A stretch of 64,000 bases of DNA from Candidatus Bathyarchaeota archaeon (GCA_025059195.1 JANXDU010000006.1:123263-187262), one strand, 5' to 3'. Shown: positions 27,787-37,193, numbered from the stretch's first letter. The notes: a model not told the origin generated them from the sequence alone. Program-made: numbers and translations.

Positions 27787-29124
27787 ATGACTGCTTATCC
27801 TAAAATTGTTGTGACTCCTCCCGGACCGAAAGCTAGAGAACTTGTGAAAAGAGATGAAAGAGTTATTTCACCGTCTTATGTGCGTTTCTATCCGCTTGTT
27901 GTTGAATCTGGAGAGGGTTGCATAGTTAGGGATGTCGATGGAAACGAGTACATAGACTTCAACGCCGGACTGGCGTGCCTAAATGTTGGTCATAGGCATC
28001 CAAAGGTTGTTGAAGCCATAAAAAAGCAATGCAACCGCTTTCTTCACTATTCAAACACAGACTTCTATTATAGCGAAGTCATTGAGCTGGCAGAGAAACT
28101 TTCAGAAATCACACCTGGAAGTTTTGAGAAAAAAGTCTTTTTCGGCAATAGTGGAGCAGAGGCCATGGAGGCGGCAATAAAACTGGCAAAGTGGCACACC
28201 CGGAAACAGCTTTTTATAGGCTTCATAAATGCCTTTCATGGCAGAACAATAGGCGCCCTGTCCCTTACAGCCAGCAAACCCGCTCAAAGGAGGTACTTTT
28301 TCCCGCTCATGCCCGGTGTAATTCACGTTCCGTATCCATACTGTTACCGTTGCCCCTTCAAATTGACTTACCCGAGTTGTCACTACTGGTGTGTTGACTT
28401 TATAGACGAGTTTGTGTTGCAAAAGTATGCTCCTCCAGAGGATGTTGCAGCGATAGTTTTTGAACCTATTCAAGGCGAGGGCGGTTATGTGGTTCCACCG
28501 CCGGAATACTTTAAACGTTTAAAGAAGCTAGCTGATAAATATGATGTCCTCCTAATAGATGACGAGGTGCAATCGGGCATCGGAAGGACTGGAAAATGGT
28601 TTGCAATTGAGCATTGGGGCATCGAGCCTGATATAGTCTGCAGCGCTAAAGCCTTAGCTTCTGGACTGCCCCTCGGAGCAGCAATTTCTAAGGCAAAAAT
28701 TATGGATTGGACAAGTGGGGCGCATGCGAGCACCTTTGGCGGGAATCCCCTTTCATGTGCCGCTGCCCTGGCCGTAATTGACGTTATCAAGGGGGAGCGA
28801 TTGTTAGAAAATGCCACAAAACAAGGAACATATATCATTAAAAGGCTAGAAGAGCTCAAAGAGAAAAATGAAATAGTTGGCGATGTTAGAGGAAAAGGCC
28901 TGATGATAGGCATGGAGCTTGTGGCAGACAAGGAAAGCAGGAAACCTGCCCCTGAAAAGGCAAGTGCGGTCATGGTTCGCTCTTGGAAACGCGGTGTTGT
29001 GGTTGTAACATGTGGGGTCTCAACCGTTAGGTTCATGCCACCACTAACTATTACTAGGGAGCTTGTGGATGCGGCGCTTGACATAATCGAAGATGTTGTG
29101 AAAGAGGTTGAAAGAGAAAAATAG
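27787..29124 (+). CDS. Acetylornithine/4-aminobutyrate-type aminotransferase
   Basis: Class III PLP transaminase. FFGNSGAEAMEAAIKLA, EPIQGEGGYVVPP, LLIDDEVQSGIGRTGKW and the PLP lysine K288 in SAKALASGLPLG are all present. Archaeal relatives act on GABA, ornithine or serve as amino acid racemases, so substrate is open. An extra cysteine cluster CYRCPFKLTYPSCHYWC (about 186-202) is present. ATG 27787 gives the usual N-terminus TAYPKIVVTPPGPKA; a GTG five codons earlier is possible. TATA-like ATTATATAA lies at about 27735. Confidence 0.88.
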   Translation: MTAYPKIVVTPPGPKARELVKRDERVISPSYVRFYPLVVESGEGCIVRDVDGNEYIDFNAGLACLNVGHRHPKVVEAIKKQCNRFLHYSNTDFYYSEVIELAEKLSEITPGSFEKKVFFGNSGAEAMEAAIKLAKWHTRKQLFIGFINAFHGRTIGALSLTASKPAQRRYFFPLMPGVIHVPYPYCYRCPFKLTYPSCHYWCVDFIDEFVLQKYAPPEDVAAIVFEPIQGEGGYVVPPPEYFKRLKKLADKYDVLLIDDEVQSGIGRTGKWFAIEHWGIEPDIVCSAKALASGLPLGAAISKAKIMDWTSGAHASTFGGNPLSCAAALAVIDVIKGERLLENATKQGTYIIKRLEELKEKNEIVGDVRGKGLMIGMELVADKESRKPAPEKASAVMVRSWKRGVVVVTCGVSTVRFMPPLTITRELVDAALDIIEDVVKEVEREK

Positions 29125-29132
29125 TGAAGTAA

Positions 29133-29570
29133 ATGAGCGTCATCAAAATTCGTAGACTTCGTGCAGAAGATTACCCAGAGCTGGTCCATCTATGGCTAAG
29201 GGCTGGGCTATCCTTCAAACCAAAAGGAAGGGATAGTCACGAAGCCGTTACGAAACAGATGGAGGAAAACCCTGATTTTTTCTTGGGCGCCTTCCATGAT
29301 GGAAGGCTTATAGGCGCGGTTATTGTGAGCTCTGATATGAGGAAGGGCTGGATAAACCGGCTTGCCGTTCATCCAGACTATAGACGTCGTGGTGTTGCTA
29401 AAGCGCTCGTTGCCGAGGCTGAAAAAGTGCTTAGGCAAAAGGGGATAAGAATATTTTGCGCACTGGTTGAGAATTCGAATTTGGCTTCTAAAAGACTTTT
29501 TAAGGCGTGTGGTTACGTGGAACATCGTAACATAGTTTACTTTAGCAAACGAGACAGCGATGAGGTTTAG
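29133..29570 (+). CDS. GNAT family N-acetyltransferase
   Basis: A 145-residue acetyltransferase. The acetyl-CoA pyrophosphate loop is NRLAVHPDYRRRGVAKALV (R-R-x-G-V/A), followed by ENSNLASKRLFKACGYVE, the substrate-helix motif. It lies 8 bp downstream of the class III aminotransferase and may modify a protein N-terminus or a small amine; the substrate is not predictable. Confidence 0.9.
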   Translation: MSVIKIRRLRAEDYPELVHLWLRAGLSFKPKGRDSHEAVTKQMEENPDFFLGAFHDGRLIGAVIVSSDMRKGWINRLAVHPDYRRRGVAKALVAEAEKVLRQKGIRIFCALVENSNLASKRLFKACGYVEHRNIVYFSKRDSDEV

Positions 29571-29573
29571 CAT

Positions 29574-30863
29574 TTAAACTTCCCTTTTTTCGGGTTCATG
29601 CACCAAAAACACAAGGAGTATGGTAGATGGTATTGCTAACACGGTAACCAGTATAAAGGGTAGTTGAGGAGAAACCTTCTCATATAAAAAGCCCCCTAAC
29701 GCACCGCCAACTGCCATAGCAATATACGTGAAAAAATTCATAAATCCCGTTACTTTTCCGCGGTGCTCCTGTGGAACAAGATCAGCGAATAATGACTGGT
29801 ACGCAGAGAATCCCAAAAGCATTGAGAATCCCGCAATTGGCATGGCTATAAAAAGGGTCGGGTAACTTCCGTATATAAAAAGGAGCATTGCCGGTGCTAT
29901 CATAAGATGCGACACTATTAGAGGTTTTTTCCTCCCAGCTTTATCTATTAGCTTTCCAGCTGGAATAGCGGAAAATACCATGCAAATGAATAGAACTGTC
30001 ATCACGTATCCCCACTTGATGCGGGCAATTTGAAGCGCGGGGTCTTGTTGGGGCGGCGTCCCCGGTGTTGGTGGCCCCCCGATTTGTAGCACGTAGAAAG
30101 CGTAGACTAAAAATAATGTTTGAATCATGGAGAAGGATGCACGAGTTATCATTTCAGAAAGAAATAAGAAGAACATTGAGCGGGGGACCATTTTCCAAAT
30201 GTTTATTCCATCTTTTAGGGCTTTAGGGTAAGAACGGATGGCATCCTTTAAACTTAGTTTTTCCACGTTTCTCATGGTCTCTTTAAGTTTTAGTCTAACC
30301 GTTGCTGCTGCAAGATAAAGCACGACCACAATTGTGTAGGCTACGCGCATTCCAAGCTCGGGGCCAAAAGTGGCGACCAGCAGAAGGGCAACCACCGGAG
30401 CTGGGGTTGTTGAAACACTCATAATGAGGTTAAGGACAGAGAAGCCTATTCCACGTTTTTCAGGCGGTAACGAATCCGCCATCATCGCGTTTAGGGCTGG
30501 TTGGTAGAGAAGGCAAAGGTTCAGCAAAATGGCGCCAACGAGTATGAAATGCCAGCTTGGGGCGAGTGCGTAAAAAATAAAGGAAAAGGCAACGCCAAAG
30601 GTTAGCGTAGATATAAGCCACCGTCTTCCGTATTTGTCTGCCAGGTAGCCTCCTGGAAACTGAACAGACGCGAGAGTAAGCAACGATGCAAAAGATATTA
30701 GCCCAAGGATCAAGGGGCTCCCGCCAAGTTGAATAACGTAGTCCGAGTAATACGTTCCTGGCAACTCGTGGGCGAAATCCATTAAAATCCAGCTTACCAC
30801 AAGTATTAGATAGTTTCCTTTGAAAAAGGAGAATTCATCTTTGAGCCTTTCTTTCAAAGACAT
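29574..30863 (-). CDS. Major facilitator superfamily transporter
   Basis: The 429 residues form about 12 membrane helices. The loop 2-3 signature GGYLADKYGRRWLIS near residue 72 and its second-half counterpart GKLIDKAGRKKPLI mark the MFS. A proline/glycine-rich external loop (GGPPTPGTPPQQDP) separates helices 7 and 8. Substrate is unknown; the family members of similar type export drugs or metabolites. It converges with the GNAT gene. Confidence 0.92.
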   Translation of the reverse strand: MSLKERLKDEFSFFKGNYLILVVSWILMDFAHELPGTYYSDYVIQLGGSPLILGLISFASLLTLASVQFPGGYLADKYGRRWLISTLTFGVAFSFIFYALAPSWHFILVGAILLNLCLLYQPALNAMMADSLPPEKRGIGFSVLNLIMSVSTTPAPVVALLLVATFGPELGMRVAYTIVVVLYLAAATVRLKLKETMRNVEKLSLKDAIRSYPKALKDGINIWKMVPRSMFFLFLSEMITRASFSMIQTLFLVYAFYVLQIGGPPTPGTPPQQDPALQIARIKWGYVMTVLFICMVFSAIPAGKLIDKAGRKKPLIVSHLMIAPAMLLFIYGSYPTLFIAMPIAGFSMLLGFSAYQSLFADLVPQEHRGKVTGFMNFFTYIAMAVGGALGGFLYEKVSPQLPFILVTVLAIPSTILLVFLVHEPEKREV

Positions 30864-30875
30864 TTCCTGTTTTCC

Positions 30876-31451
30876 TTAGAAATCAGAGGGTTTTGCTATC
30901 ACTTCCCTTATTTTCAAGTCAAAGAACCTGCCGGTGTTGGCGGGTTTTATGCGTAGTGCTGTATCGGCACCTCTGCCAGTTCCAGCAATAGCTACAACGT
31001 CTTTGTCTACTGGTATTAAGCCCGCATCAGCAGCCATCAATGTGATTTCAACGCACACTTTGGTTCCTTCACCCATGAGCCTTAGAGTGTTTGCAATCAA
31101 TTCAAGTGGTTGAAGGGTTCCGTAATCTTTACGGATAGCTCGTTCCACACTGCTTAAAGCATGGGTTCCCGTGAAAATTTTAGCCCCGTTTCGAACCATT
31201 TCCTCCCTAAACTCTTCCTTTAACTCTGTTTCTCCAGGTTTTTGAAAACCGAAACAGTGGGTTACCACTACGAGGTTGCAACCTTTCAGAATTCTTGACG
31301 CTTTGGCACCAGTTTCGCCGGTTGTAGAAGCAACTACAACATCTTTTATTCCTTCTGTTTCCACGTAGTTTTTAACAATTTTGAGCAAAACATCTGTGTT
31401 TTGCTTTCCCGCCTCTTGGAAATATGTGATCTTTTTCTCTGTAAAACTCAT
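30876..31451 (-). CDS. Pyruvate kinase C-terminal-domain-like protein
   Basis: About 191 residues resembling only the alpha/beta C-terminal domain of pyruvate kinase, without the catalytic barrel: VVVASTTGETGAKASRIL at about 40-57, then VVVTHCFGF, and VAIAGTGRGADTALRI near 155. Stand-alone proteins of this kind are widespread in archaea and have no proven role; they may bind a phosphorylated ligand. I use ATG 31451, with GAGGTGGG about ten bases upstream; a GTG three codons earlier overlaps the nob1 stop. It follows nob1 and NAD kinase in one operon. Confidence 0.8.
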   Translation of the reverse strand: MSFTEKKITYFQEAGKQNTDVLLKIVKNYVETEGIKDVVVASTTGETGAKASRILKGCNLVVVTHCFGFQKPGETELKEEFREEMVRNGAKIFTGTHALSSVERAIRKDYGTLQPLELIANTLRLMGEGTKVCVEITLMAADAGLIPVDKDVVAIAGTGRGADTALRIKPANTGRFFDLKIREVIAKPSDF

Positions 31452-31456
31452 TTCTG

Positions 31457-32020
31457 TCACCCACCTCTGTTAATTCTCTGTAAAGGCTTTTTTAACGGTT
31501 TTCTTTTCAACTCTGTGCCACACACTTGGCATATTTTTGACTTGTAGTCCGCTGAATATTTTTTTCGGCACGCAGGGCAATATCTCATCCATTTTAGTGG
31601 TTGGCGTATCCCAAATGTTGCCAGCGAAGCAAAATCCATGCCTAAGTGTCTAGCTACGTTTTGCATGGAATAATCATCTGTGGCGATGAGAGGTACGTAT
31701 CCCTGTGTTTTTAGTTGGAGGGCTAAAGCCAAAACTTGTAGATCCGTTTCCGAAAGGGAGAAGGAATCGCCAACAGCGCTGGCTGAAACCTTGACTTTTT
31801 CAATGAAAAAATCATCAGGCGCCTTTACTTTCAATTTTCCCTTCTCCACAGCCATTTTAAGTCTCACCCAAGCCATGGGGCTTCCTATAAATTCTTCCTT
31901 AACCATTGGCACAGTGTACTGCTCCTCGCTTATTGAAAATGGGTCAAAGCCAGCTACAAAAGCTGAAGTATCCAACACCACTACTTTCTTTTTAGATTTT
32001 TCCGTCAGATTTTCCTCCAA
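31457..32020 (-). CDS. Nob1-like PIN endonuclease with zinc ribbon
   Basis: The PIN domain begins with VVVLDTSAFVAGFDP (catalytic D17), continues with LSETDLQVLALAL and IATDDYSMQNVA, and is followed by a zinc ribbon CPACRKKY...CQVCGTEL (about 147-170). This is the layout of Nob1, which cuts the 3' end of 16S rRNA precursor. The TTG start overlaps the end of the NAD kinase gene by 29 bases. Confidence 0.92.
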   Translation of the reverse strand: MEENLTEKSKKKVVVLDTSAFVAGFDPFSISEEQYTVPMVKEEFIGSPMAWVRLKMAVEKGKLKVKAPDDFFIEKVKVSASAVGDSFSLSETDLQVLALALQLKTQGYVPLIATDDYSMQNVARHLGMDFASLATFGIRQPLKWMRYCPACRKKYSADYKSKICQVCGTELKRKPLKKPLQRINRGG

Positions 32021-32861
32021 CCTTGGGGAAAAGGAGTCTGTTTCTCAGACGACTGTAAAAGTTTTTTCGAAATCTTATAAATGTAGTCTCGTTTTTGGAG
32101 CGGGTAACCGTTATGTGTATATCTGGAGCTTCCATGAAAGCTCTATATGCACCGTCCACAACGACTAAAACTTTTTTCGGCCTAAGAATTTCCATAATGA
32201 TTTTGGATTCCGTTGGGAAGATTATTGAACGCAGCACGCTTAATGAGCATATAGGCGTCAAAACAAAGGCCTCAATTGATGGATCCAAAACTGGCCCCCC
32301 AGCTGAGAGCGAATACCCCGTGGAGCCCGTCGGCGTGGCTATTATTACACCGTCCGCTTGGCAATCCAGAACGTGTTCTTCGTCTTTCAAAATTTTGGCG
32401 TACATCAATTTTACGGGTTCATCAACTGTTATTAGGACCTCGTTTAGGGCGTCTGGAAACTTCTTATCCCCCGCGGATGCGGAGAGTTTTACGCATTTCT
32501 CTGTTACAAAGTCGCCTTTCAAACACTTATCAATGGCTGTAAACGCGTCTTTAGGCGGAACTTCTGTTAGAAAACCTCGAACCCCCATGTTTATCGACAG
32601 TATTGGAGGCTCTGGTTTAGGAATTGCGACGCATGCTCTTAGGATTGTTCCGTCTCCGCCTATTGTGATTATAAGGTCTGTCTTCATGTCTTCAAGTGAA
32701 CAGAAATTCCAATTCCCTTTCAGTTTGTTCTTCAAGGTTTCCTCAACGTAGACGTCTAATCCTTTTTTGGCCAAATATCCCGCTGTTTCTTCTGCTAATT
32801 TTGTGGCTTTCCTTTTGTCGAAGCGGGCTACGATGCCAACGCTTTTGAACATTTTCTCCAC
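31992..32861 (-). CDS. nadK: NAD kinase
   Basis: Phosphorylates NAD+ to NADP+. GGDGT at 68-72 is the nucleotide/phosphate motif, NMGVRGFLTE and the glycine-rich TPTGSTGYSLSAGGP segment complete the family. The length of 289 aa is normal. It heads an operon with nob1 and the pyruvate-kinase-like gene and is divergent from the aIF5A gene. Confidence 0.95.
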   Translation of the reverse strand: MEKMFKSVGIVARFDKRKATKLAEETAGYLAKKGLDVYVEETLKNKLKGNWNFCSLEDMKTDLIITIGGDGTILRACVAIPKPEPPILSINMGVRGFLTEVPPKDAFTAIDKCLKGDFVTEKCVKLSASAGDKKFPDALNEVLITVDEPVKLMYAKILKDEEHVLDCQADGVIIATPTGSTGYSLSAGGPVLDPSIEAFVLTPICSLSVLRSIIFPTESKIIMEILRPKKVLVVVDGAYRAFMEAPDIHITVTRSKNETTFIRFRKNFYSRLRNRLLFPKVGGKSDGKI

Positions 32862-32895
32862 TTTTCCAAAGATAACCGTAAATTCGCTACCTTAA

Positions 32896-32907
32896 CTTAT
32901 ATATGGG
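32896..32907 (+). promoter_or_regulatory. TATA box upstream of the aIF5A gene
   Basis: CTTATATATGGG lies about 50 bases before the GTG of aIF5A, in the gap divergent from NAD kinase. A GGTGATG ribosome binding site stands immediately before the start. Confidence 0.6.
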
Positions 32908-32952
32908 TGTTGTTTAAAATTGCTGTGGTGAAACGATACAGCTGGTGATGAT

Positions 32953-33345
32953 GTGAGCAAACCGGTTGATGTCGGAAGTCTCCGTGAGGGTGGATATATA
33001 ATTGTGGATGGGGAGCCGTGCCGTATAGTTGAGATTGCAAAATCAAAGCCTGGAAAACATGGTTCTGCTAAGGCAAGGATAGTCGCCATAGGAGTTTTTG
33101 ACGGCGTAAAAAGAAGCATAGTCAAACCTGTTGACGCCACCGCAGAGGTGCCGATAATTGAAAAGAGAAGCGGACAAGTTTTCGCTATAACGCCCTCCAG
33201 CGTGCAAATAATGGACTTAGAAACCTACGAGTATTTAGATGCGCCTTTTCCAGAAGAGGAAGATTTGAAAGCGAAGTTGGCGCCCGGCGTTGAAATTGAG
33301 TATTGGCGGATACTGGGCAAAGTAAAAATCGTCAGAACTAAGTAG
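32953..33345 (+). CDS. eif5A: Translation factor aIF5A
   Basis: A 130-residue factor that helps the ribosome through difficult peptide sequences. The hypusine or deoxyhypusine lysine is K35 in SKPGKHGSAKAR. The N-terminal SH3-like and C-terminal OB domains are complete. The start is a GTG, decided by GGTGATG placed just before it. Confidence 0.97.
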   Translation: MSKPVDVGSLREGGYIIVDGEPCRIVEIAKSKPGKHGSAKARIVAIGVFDGVKRSIVKPVDATAEVPIIEKRSGQVFAITPSSVQIMDLETYEYLDAPFPEEEDLKAKLAPGVEIEYWRILGKVKIVRTK

Positions 33346-33417
33346 GCAAATTAGAGAATTCAGCCCGGGGCTAAAGGGTGGAGAAGCATTACGATATGCT
33401 TGTTATTGGAATGAACT

Positions 33418-33621
33418 TTACTTCCACCATTCCCACTCAAGTTTTTTGAAGCTTACATATAGAATTAGGAGGATTACTCCCCAGCTTAGGGCTATGGTTG
33501 CAACTTCCAGAATAACGTGCGCCCCGCCTAGGTATGTGTAAACTGCCCAGGCGCTTAGCCCGCATAAGCCCACTAATATTAATAGGAATGTTGCACATTG
33601 TATTGCTCTTTCCGCTGTCAA
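33418..33621 (-). CDS. Small two-helix membrane protein, function unknown
   Basis: A 67-residue protein with two membrane helices (about 8-30 and 35-57) and a short charged, tryptophan-rich tail (KKLEWEWWK). No family recognised. A TTG start is supported by GGTGA five to nine bases upstream. An overlapping minus-strand frame lacks such features. It may be real because hydrophobic periodicity and ribosome binding site agree. Confidence 0.5.
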   Translation of the reverse strand: MTAERAIQCATFLLILVGLCGLSAWAVYTYLGGAHVILEVATIALSWGVILLILYVSFKKLEWEWWK

Positions 33622-33775
33622 AGACTTTCACCGCTTTTAAGCCTAAATTTAGGAAGCCTTTAATGTTTAAGATTTTTCATAAGCCTTATTTGTCTGCGTA
33701 TCCACCTTAAATTTGAAGCCGATGACGCGAGAAGAGCCGTCTGAGCAGTGATGACCTCTTAGGAGAGCTGAGGCT

Positions 33776-34228
33776 TCATTCGATTGGAATTTCATATTCA
33801 TGTTTTCTTGGTAGTCGAATTTCCAAGATACCCCTCTTGAAACGGATTTCAATGCGGTCCATGTAGACAGGCACAGGAATCCTTGTCCGACACTGAAATC
33901 TTTGAAATTCACCTCTATGGTGGGTTATGCCAAAATCATCAAAGCTAACTTTTCGCCTCATTTTTGCTGAAACTTCAATGGTGTCCTTACTGATGGGTTT
34001 AACTTGCACAGTGTTCTCTTCCGCATAAGGTAAATCCACAGTCACTATAACTTCGTCGCTGGTTACTATTATATCGCGGAGGGGTTCTATGGTGCATGTT
34101 CGGCAGTTCCAGCTCGGCCTTTCCAAAAGGGTTTCTCTAACTCTTTCAGCCCAAGCTTCAAGGCCTTCAAAGTACTCGTCTATCAAATCGAAGATTGAAC
34201 GTCTTCTTCTAAGATTTTCCTCCGACAT
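33776..34228 (-). CDS. Hsp20/alpha-crystallin family small heat shock protein
   Basis: A 150-residue protein. The alpha-crystallin core runs from about 45 (IEPLRDIIVTSDEVIVTVDLP) to 145 and ends with FKRGILEIRLPRK, the typical G-x-L-x-I/V motif. The N-terminal arm is short and charged. GGAGG precedes the ATG. It follows the PAC2 protein, so the two may share a protein-quality transcript. Confidence 0.88.
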   Translation of the reverse strand: MSEENLRRRRSIFDLIDEYFEGLEAWAERVRETLLERPSWNCRTCTIEPLRDIIVTSDEVIVTVDLPYAEENTVQVKPISKDTIEVSAKMRRKVSFDDFGITHHRGEFQRFQCRTRIPVPVYMDRIEIRFKRGILEIRLPRKHEYEIPIE

Positions 34229-34244
34229 TTAGCCGCCTCCTATT

Positions 34245-35000
34245 TTAAGTAATGTAGAGGGGGATATCATACTCTTGCGTCTTCCGCATTTTCGCTAATT
34301 CTTGCTGGGTTCTTTTCATCATGTCCCTTGCCTTCAAACGAATTTCTTCTCCTTTTTCTAGAAGCTTCGAAACATCAACTTTCAAGCCGGTGAAGTTTTC
34401 TAACTGTTCAAGGACTTTCGCGGCGGCTTCTGGGTCGGGGTACTGAAAGAAACACTGCGCTAACAGCGTTAGGGCTGGCAGTCCGATGGTTGCACAGTAT
34501 TGCAACATCACTGCTTGAGGACCCACCATATAGCCCTCCCGCAATATTTCTATACCTTTATCCTGAGCCATTTTCAGCATATCTGGGTTTGAGGCTGCAG
34601 CGAAAACCTTTAACTCTTCAAGGTCTTGCCTATCTTGGACTGGTATGCCGCTTATGGAAATCATCATTTTAACCTCTCTGTTCTTTCCCCAGTCAATCAA
34701 AGCGTGCATGATCGGGTATATCAACTCCCCTTGTAAGGCGGTTTCCGAAACCGCCAGAAGAATTCGCTTGTCTCCAAAGATCCTTACTGGCGAGTGGGGT
34801 AACCCTTCGTGTAGGACAATTATTGGTGGCAGAAGCCTCGAATCTATGTAGGCGACCTCCTCCAAGCCAAGTTCTGAAATCAGGTGGGATGCAGCTATGA
34901 CGCCCACTAATCCCACGTCTGGAAAGCCGAAAAGCATAACGGCTCCCTTGGGTATCTCTTTCCTTTCGATAATTCTGATTTCTTCATTCAAAGTTTTCAT
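34245..35000 (-). CDS. PAC2 family protein, proteasome assembly chaperone-like
   Basis: The 251-residue protein shows FGFPDVGLVGVIAASHLI near residue 24, then LLPPIIVLHEGLPHSPVRIF and GYMVGPQAVMLQYC, typical of archaeal PAC2 homologues. In eukaryotes the family assists 20S proteasome assembly; archaeal roles are inferred. It lies 17 bases upstream of the Hsp20 gene on the same strand. Confidence 0.88.
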   Translation of the reverse strand: MKTLNEEIRIIERKEIPKGAVMLFGFPDVGLVGVIAASHLISELGLEEVAYIDSRLLPPIIVLHEGLPHSPVRIFGDKRILLAVSETALQGELIYPIMHALIDWGKNREVKMMISISGIPVQDRQDLEELKVFAAASNPDMLKMAQDKGIEILREGYMVGPQAVMLQYCATIGLPALTLLAQCFFQYPDPEAAAKVLEQLENFTGLKVDVSKLLEKGEEIRLKARDMMKRTQQELAKMRKTQEYDIPLYIT

Positions 35001-35054
35001 CCTCTTCTCACAAGTTTTTGGTGTTATAGAAGTAAAAACCTTGCGGAAAATGCG

Positions 35055-37193
35055 CTACAAATTTGCCGCTTCTGTTGGCATTATGAACTCATCTATCTTA
35101 GCCAGAATCTTCTCTATTTGGAAGTGAGCCTTCATTTCCCTTTGCCAGTCTTTCGGGAGTTTTCGTTTAAATCGGCCAGCCGCCCGCCTATCCATGATGA
35201 CTATTACTCCTCTGTCCTCTGGGCTTCGCTGAAGGCGGCCCGCTGACTGAGCTAACGCGTTTAGGCACGGTATTGTGTTGGCGTATTCCATGGCTTTTTC
35301 TCCAAATTTTTCCTTAAAAAACTTGTACAATGCTTTTTGTAGTTCTGTTTTCTTGGGGTATGGCAAACCCACGATGATGACGGCTGAGAGCATGCTCTTG
35401 CCTTCCATGGTCATGTCGACGCCCTCGCTTATTTTCCCGCGGGCAACGCCGAAGACTGCGCATTTTCCGTTTTTCTGCAGAAACTCCAGCACGTCCGTTA
35501 TTCTTGTTCGTTTTTCCTCAACAAGCATTGGCATGTCAAGCCTTACAAGTTTAGCAATGTCTTGCATGACCTCATAGGAAGGGAAGTAAACGGCAACTCT
35601 GCCCCTGACTCTCTGGATTATTTGGTTTAGGTGTGCAGCAATGCGCTTCCATTGGATTTCGTTTCGTTTCTCAAACTTTGTTGTAACCGCCTTATCAACA
35701 AGAATAAGTCTGTTTTCGGATGGAAATGGACTTGGCAGTTCAAGGCTTCGGCAGCGGGCCCCATCCAGCCCTAACACGTCTATGTAGTAGTTCATGTTCC
35801 ACAAGGTTCCAGACATGAGGATAGCGGAGCGCAAATCGTTGATGACGCTTGCAGCCAGAGAAGGGTCGAGGCATCGGATTCCAAGGCGCACTCGTTTTTT
35901 CCCGTTTCTGTCAACTTCCACCTTAACATATTTGGCGTAACTTGAACCCGTTAGGCTAACCCAGTCGGCTAGGAACTCCATGCAACGGGAAAGATAGGAG
36001 ACTGGGGTTTTTCCCATTTCACTCCTTTTCAAGCGGACAACTTCGCCTTTGTCGGCGAGTTCTTGGATGATCTCCAAAAGCCCTTCATGATTTATGTCAA
36101 GCTTTTTAGCCAAAGCCTCGATGAGGGTTTCTCCTTCAATGATGTGTTCCACATCCAGCCCATAGTTTTTGAATACCTTTTTTCCAAATTCAATCATGAC
36201 GGTGTATAATGCGTCAAGAAATTCATAGTCATCAATATCGAAGGCTTTGGACTCTTTTTTGGCTATGCGCACAGACCTTGAGGATAGTTCGTCAGAAAAT
36301 ATGCCCGCCGCATAATATGGTAGGCTGTGGGCTTCATCGAAGACGCAGTTAACCTCCTTGATGCGGACACCAGCCCTTCCTAAAACGGAGCCGCGTATGG
36401 CGTCAACTAGTATGTAGTTGTAGTTGCCGATGATGATGTCTGCGTAGCGGGCTAACATTCTTGTAACCTCGTAGGGGCATAGTCCCTCGTCGTGGCAAAC
36501 CTCGTAAACCTCGTCTGGCAAGGCTGGGCCAACTTTCTTGATTTTGCCGATTAGGTTGCGGGCTTGCCAGCTGGGTTTTCGTCCATCATAGGCCTTTTCA
36601 AAATACTCGCAGGTTTTGCCGAAGATTCCCTCCTTCAAGCCCCTACAATAGTAGAGGAAATCCCTATACCGTATGTCCTTTAGCTTAGGGTCTTCAAAGG
36701 CGTGGGGGCACATTTCCTTCTTGCTTTTGAAGATTGAGGCTACGAAGTCTACGCCACAGTGTTCCTTTACATTTTTCAGCTCTCTGGAATAGATTTCCAG
36801 CTGATTTTTCGTTCTTGTTAAGGCTATAAGCCTTCCCAAGGAGGGGTTAAGCCTTTTCGCTGCAAAATATGCCGTCAAAACTGAAATAGATTTTCCTGTG
36901 CCACAAGGCGAACAGAGCAACCCTATTTTTCCGTCTCGCATAACCTTGTAAGCGAATTTTGTTGCGTTAAGTTGGTATGGGCGAAATTCCGCATAAGGGA
37001 AAAACTCCTTAACTAGTCCCTCAAAATGGTTTTCGCTTTTCTGCTCCGCTACAGTATTGTGGCCGACGTTCCTTACAAGTAGGGTTCCGCAGTTCAAACA
37101 GAAGCGGCTCTTCAAGTATTCTTGAGCGGAGTAGTTTTTGCCGCATCGGCGGCAGACGTAGCGGATGCTTTCCATCTTGAGTTTTTCACTCAC
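35055..37193 (-). CDS. XPD/DinG-type superfamily 2 DNA helicase with N-terminal zinc ribbon
   Basis: Iron-sulfur helicase of the Rad3/XPD family, 712 aa. A zinc ribbon (C14, C17, C32, C35) precedes the helicase. Walker A is PCGTGKS near 96-102 and the DEAH box at 286-289. Cysteines C162, C183, C195, C233 and C239 fall in the 4Fe-4S domain region. Motif VI reads SAGRLQRSPEDRG. The zinc ribbon is not part of standard archaeal XPD. It is head-to-head with an XPF-type nuclease gene, which suggests joint work in DNA repair. The start is a GTG. Confidence 0.9.
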   Translation of the reverse strand: MSEKLKMESIRYVCRRCGKNYSAQEYLKSRFCLNCGTLLVRNVGHNTVAEQKSENHFEGLVKEFFPYAEFRPYQLNATKFAYKVMRDGKIGLLCSPCGTGKSISVLTAYFAAKRLNPSLGRLIALTRTKNQLEIYSRELKNVKEHCGVDFVASIFKSKKEMCPHAFEDPKLKDIRYRDFLYYCRGLKEGIFGKTCEYFEKAYDGRKPSWQARNLIGKIKKVGPALPDEVYEVCHDEGLCPYEVTRMLARYADIIIGNYNYILVDAIRGSVLGRAGVRIKEVNCVFDEAHSLPYYAAGIFSDELSSRSVRIAKKESKAFDIDDYEFLDALYTVMIEFGKKVFKNYGLDVEHIIEGETLIEALAKKLDINHEGLLEIIQELADKGEVVRLKRSEMGKTPVSYLSRCMEFLADWVSLTGSSYAKYVKVEVDRNGKKRVRLGIRCLDPSLAASVINDLRSAILMSGTLWNMNYYIDVLGLDGARCRSLELPSPFPSENRLILVDKAVTTKFEKRNEIQWKRIAAHLNQIIQRVRGRVAVYFPSYEVMQDIAKLVRLDMPMLVEEKRTRITDVLEFLQKNGKCAVFGVARGKISEGVDMTMEGKSMLSAVIIVGLPYPKKTELQKALYKFFKEKFGEKAMEYANTIPCLNALAQSAGRLQRSPEDRGVIVIMDRRAAGRFKRKLPKDWQREMKAHFQIEKILAKIDEFIMPTEAANL

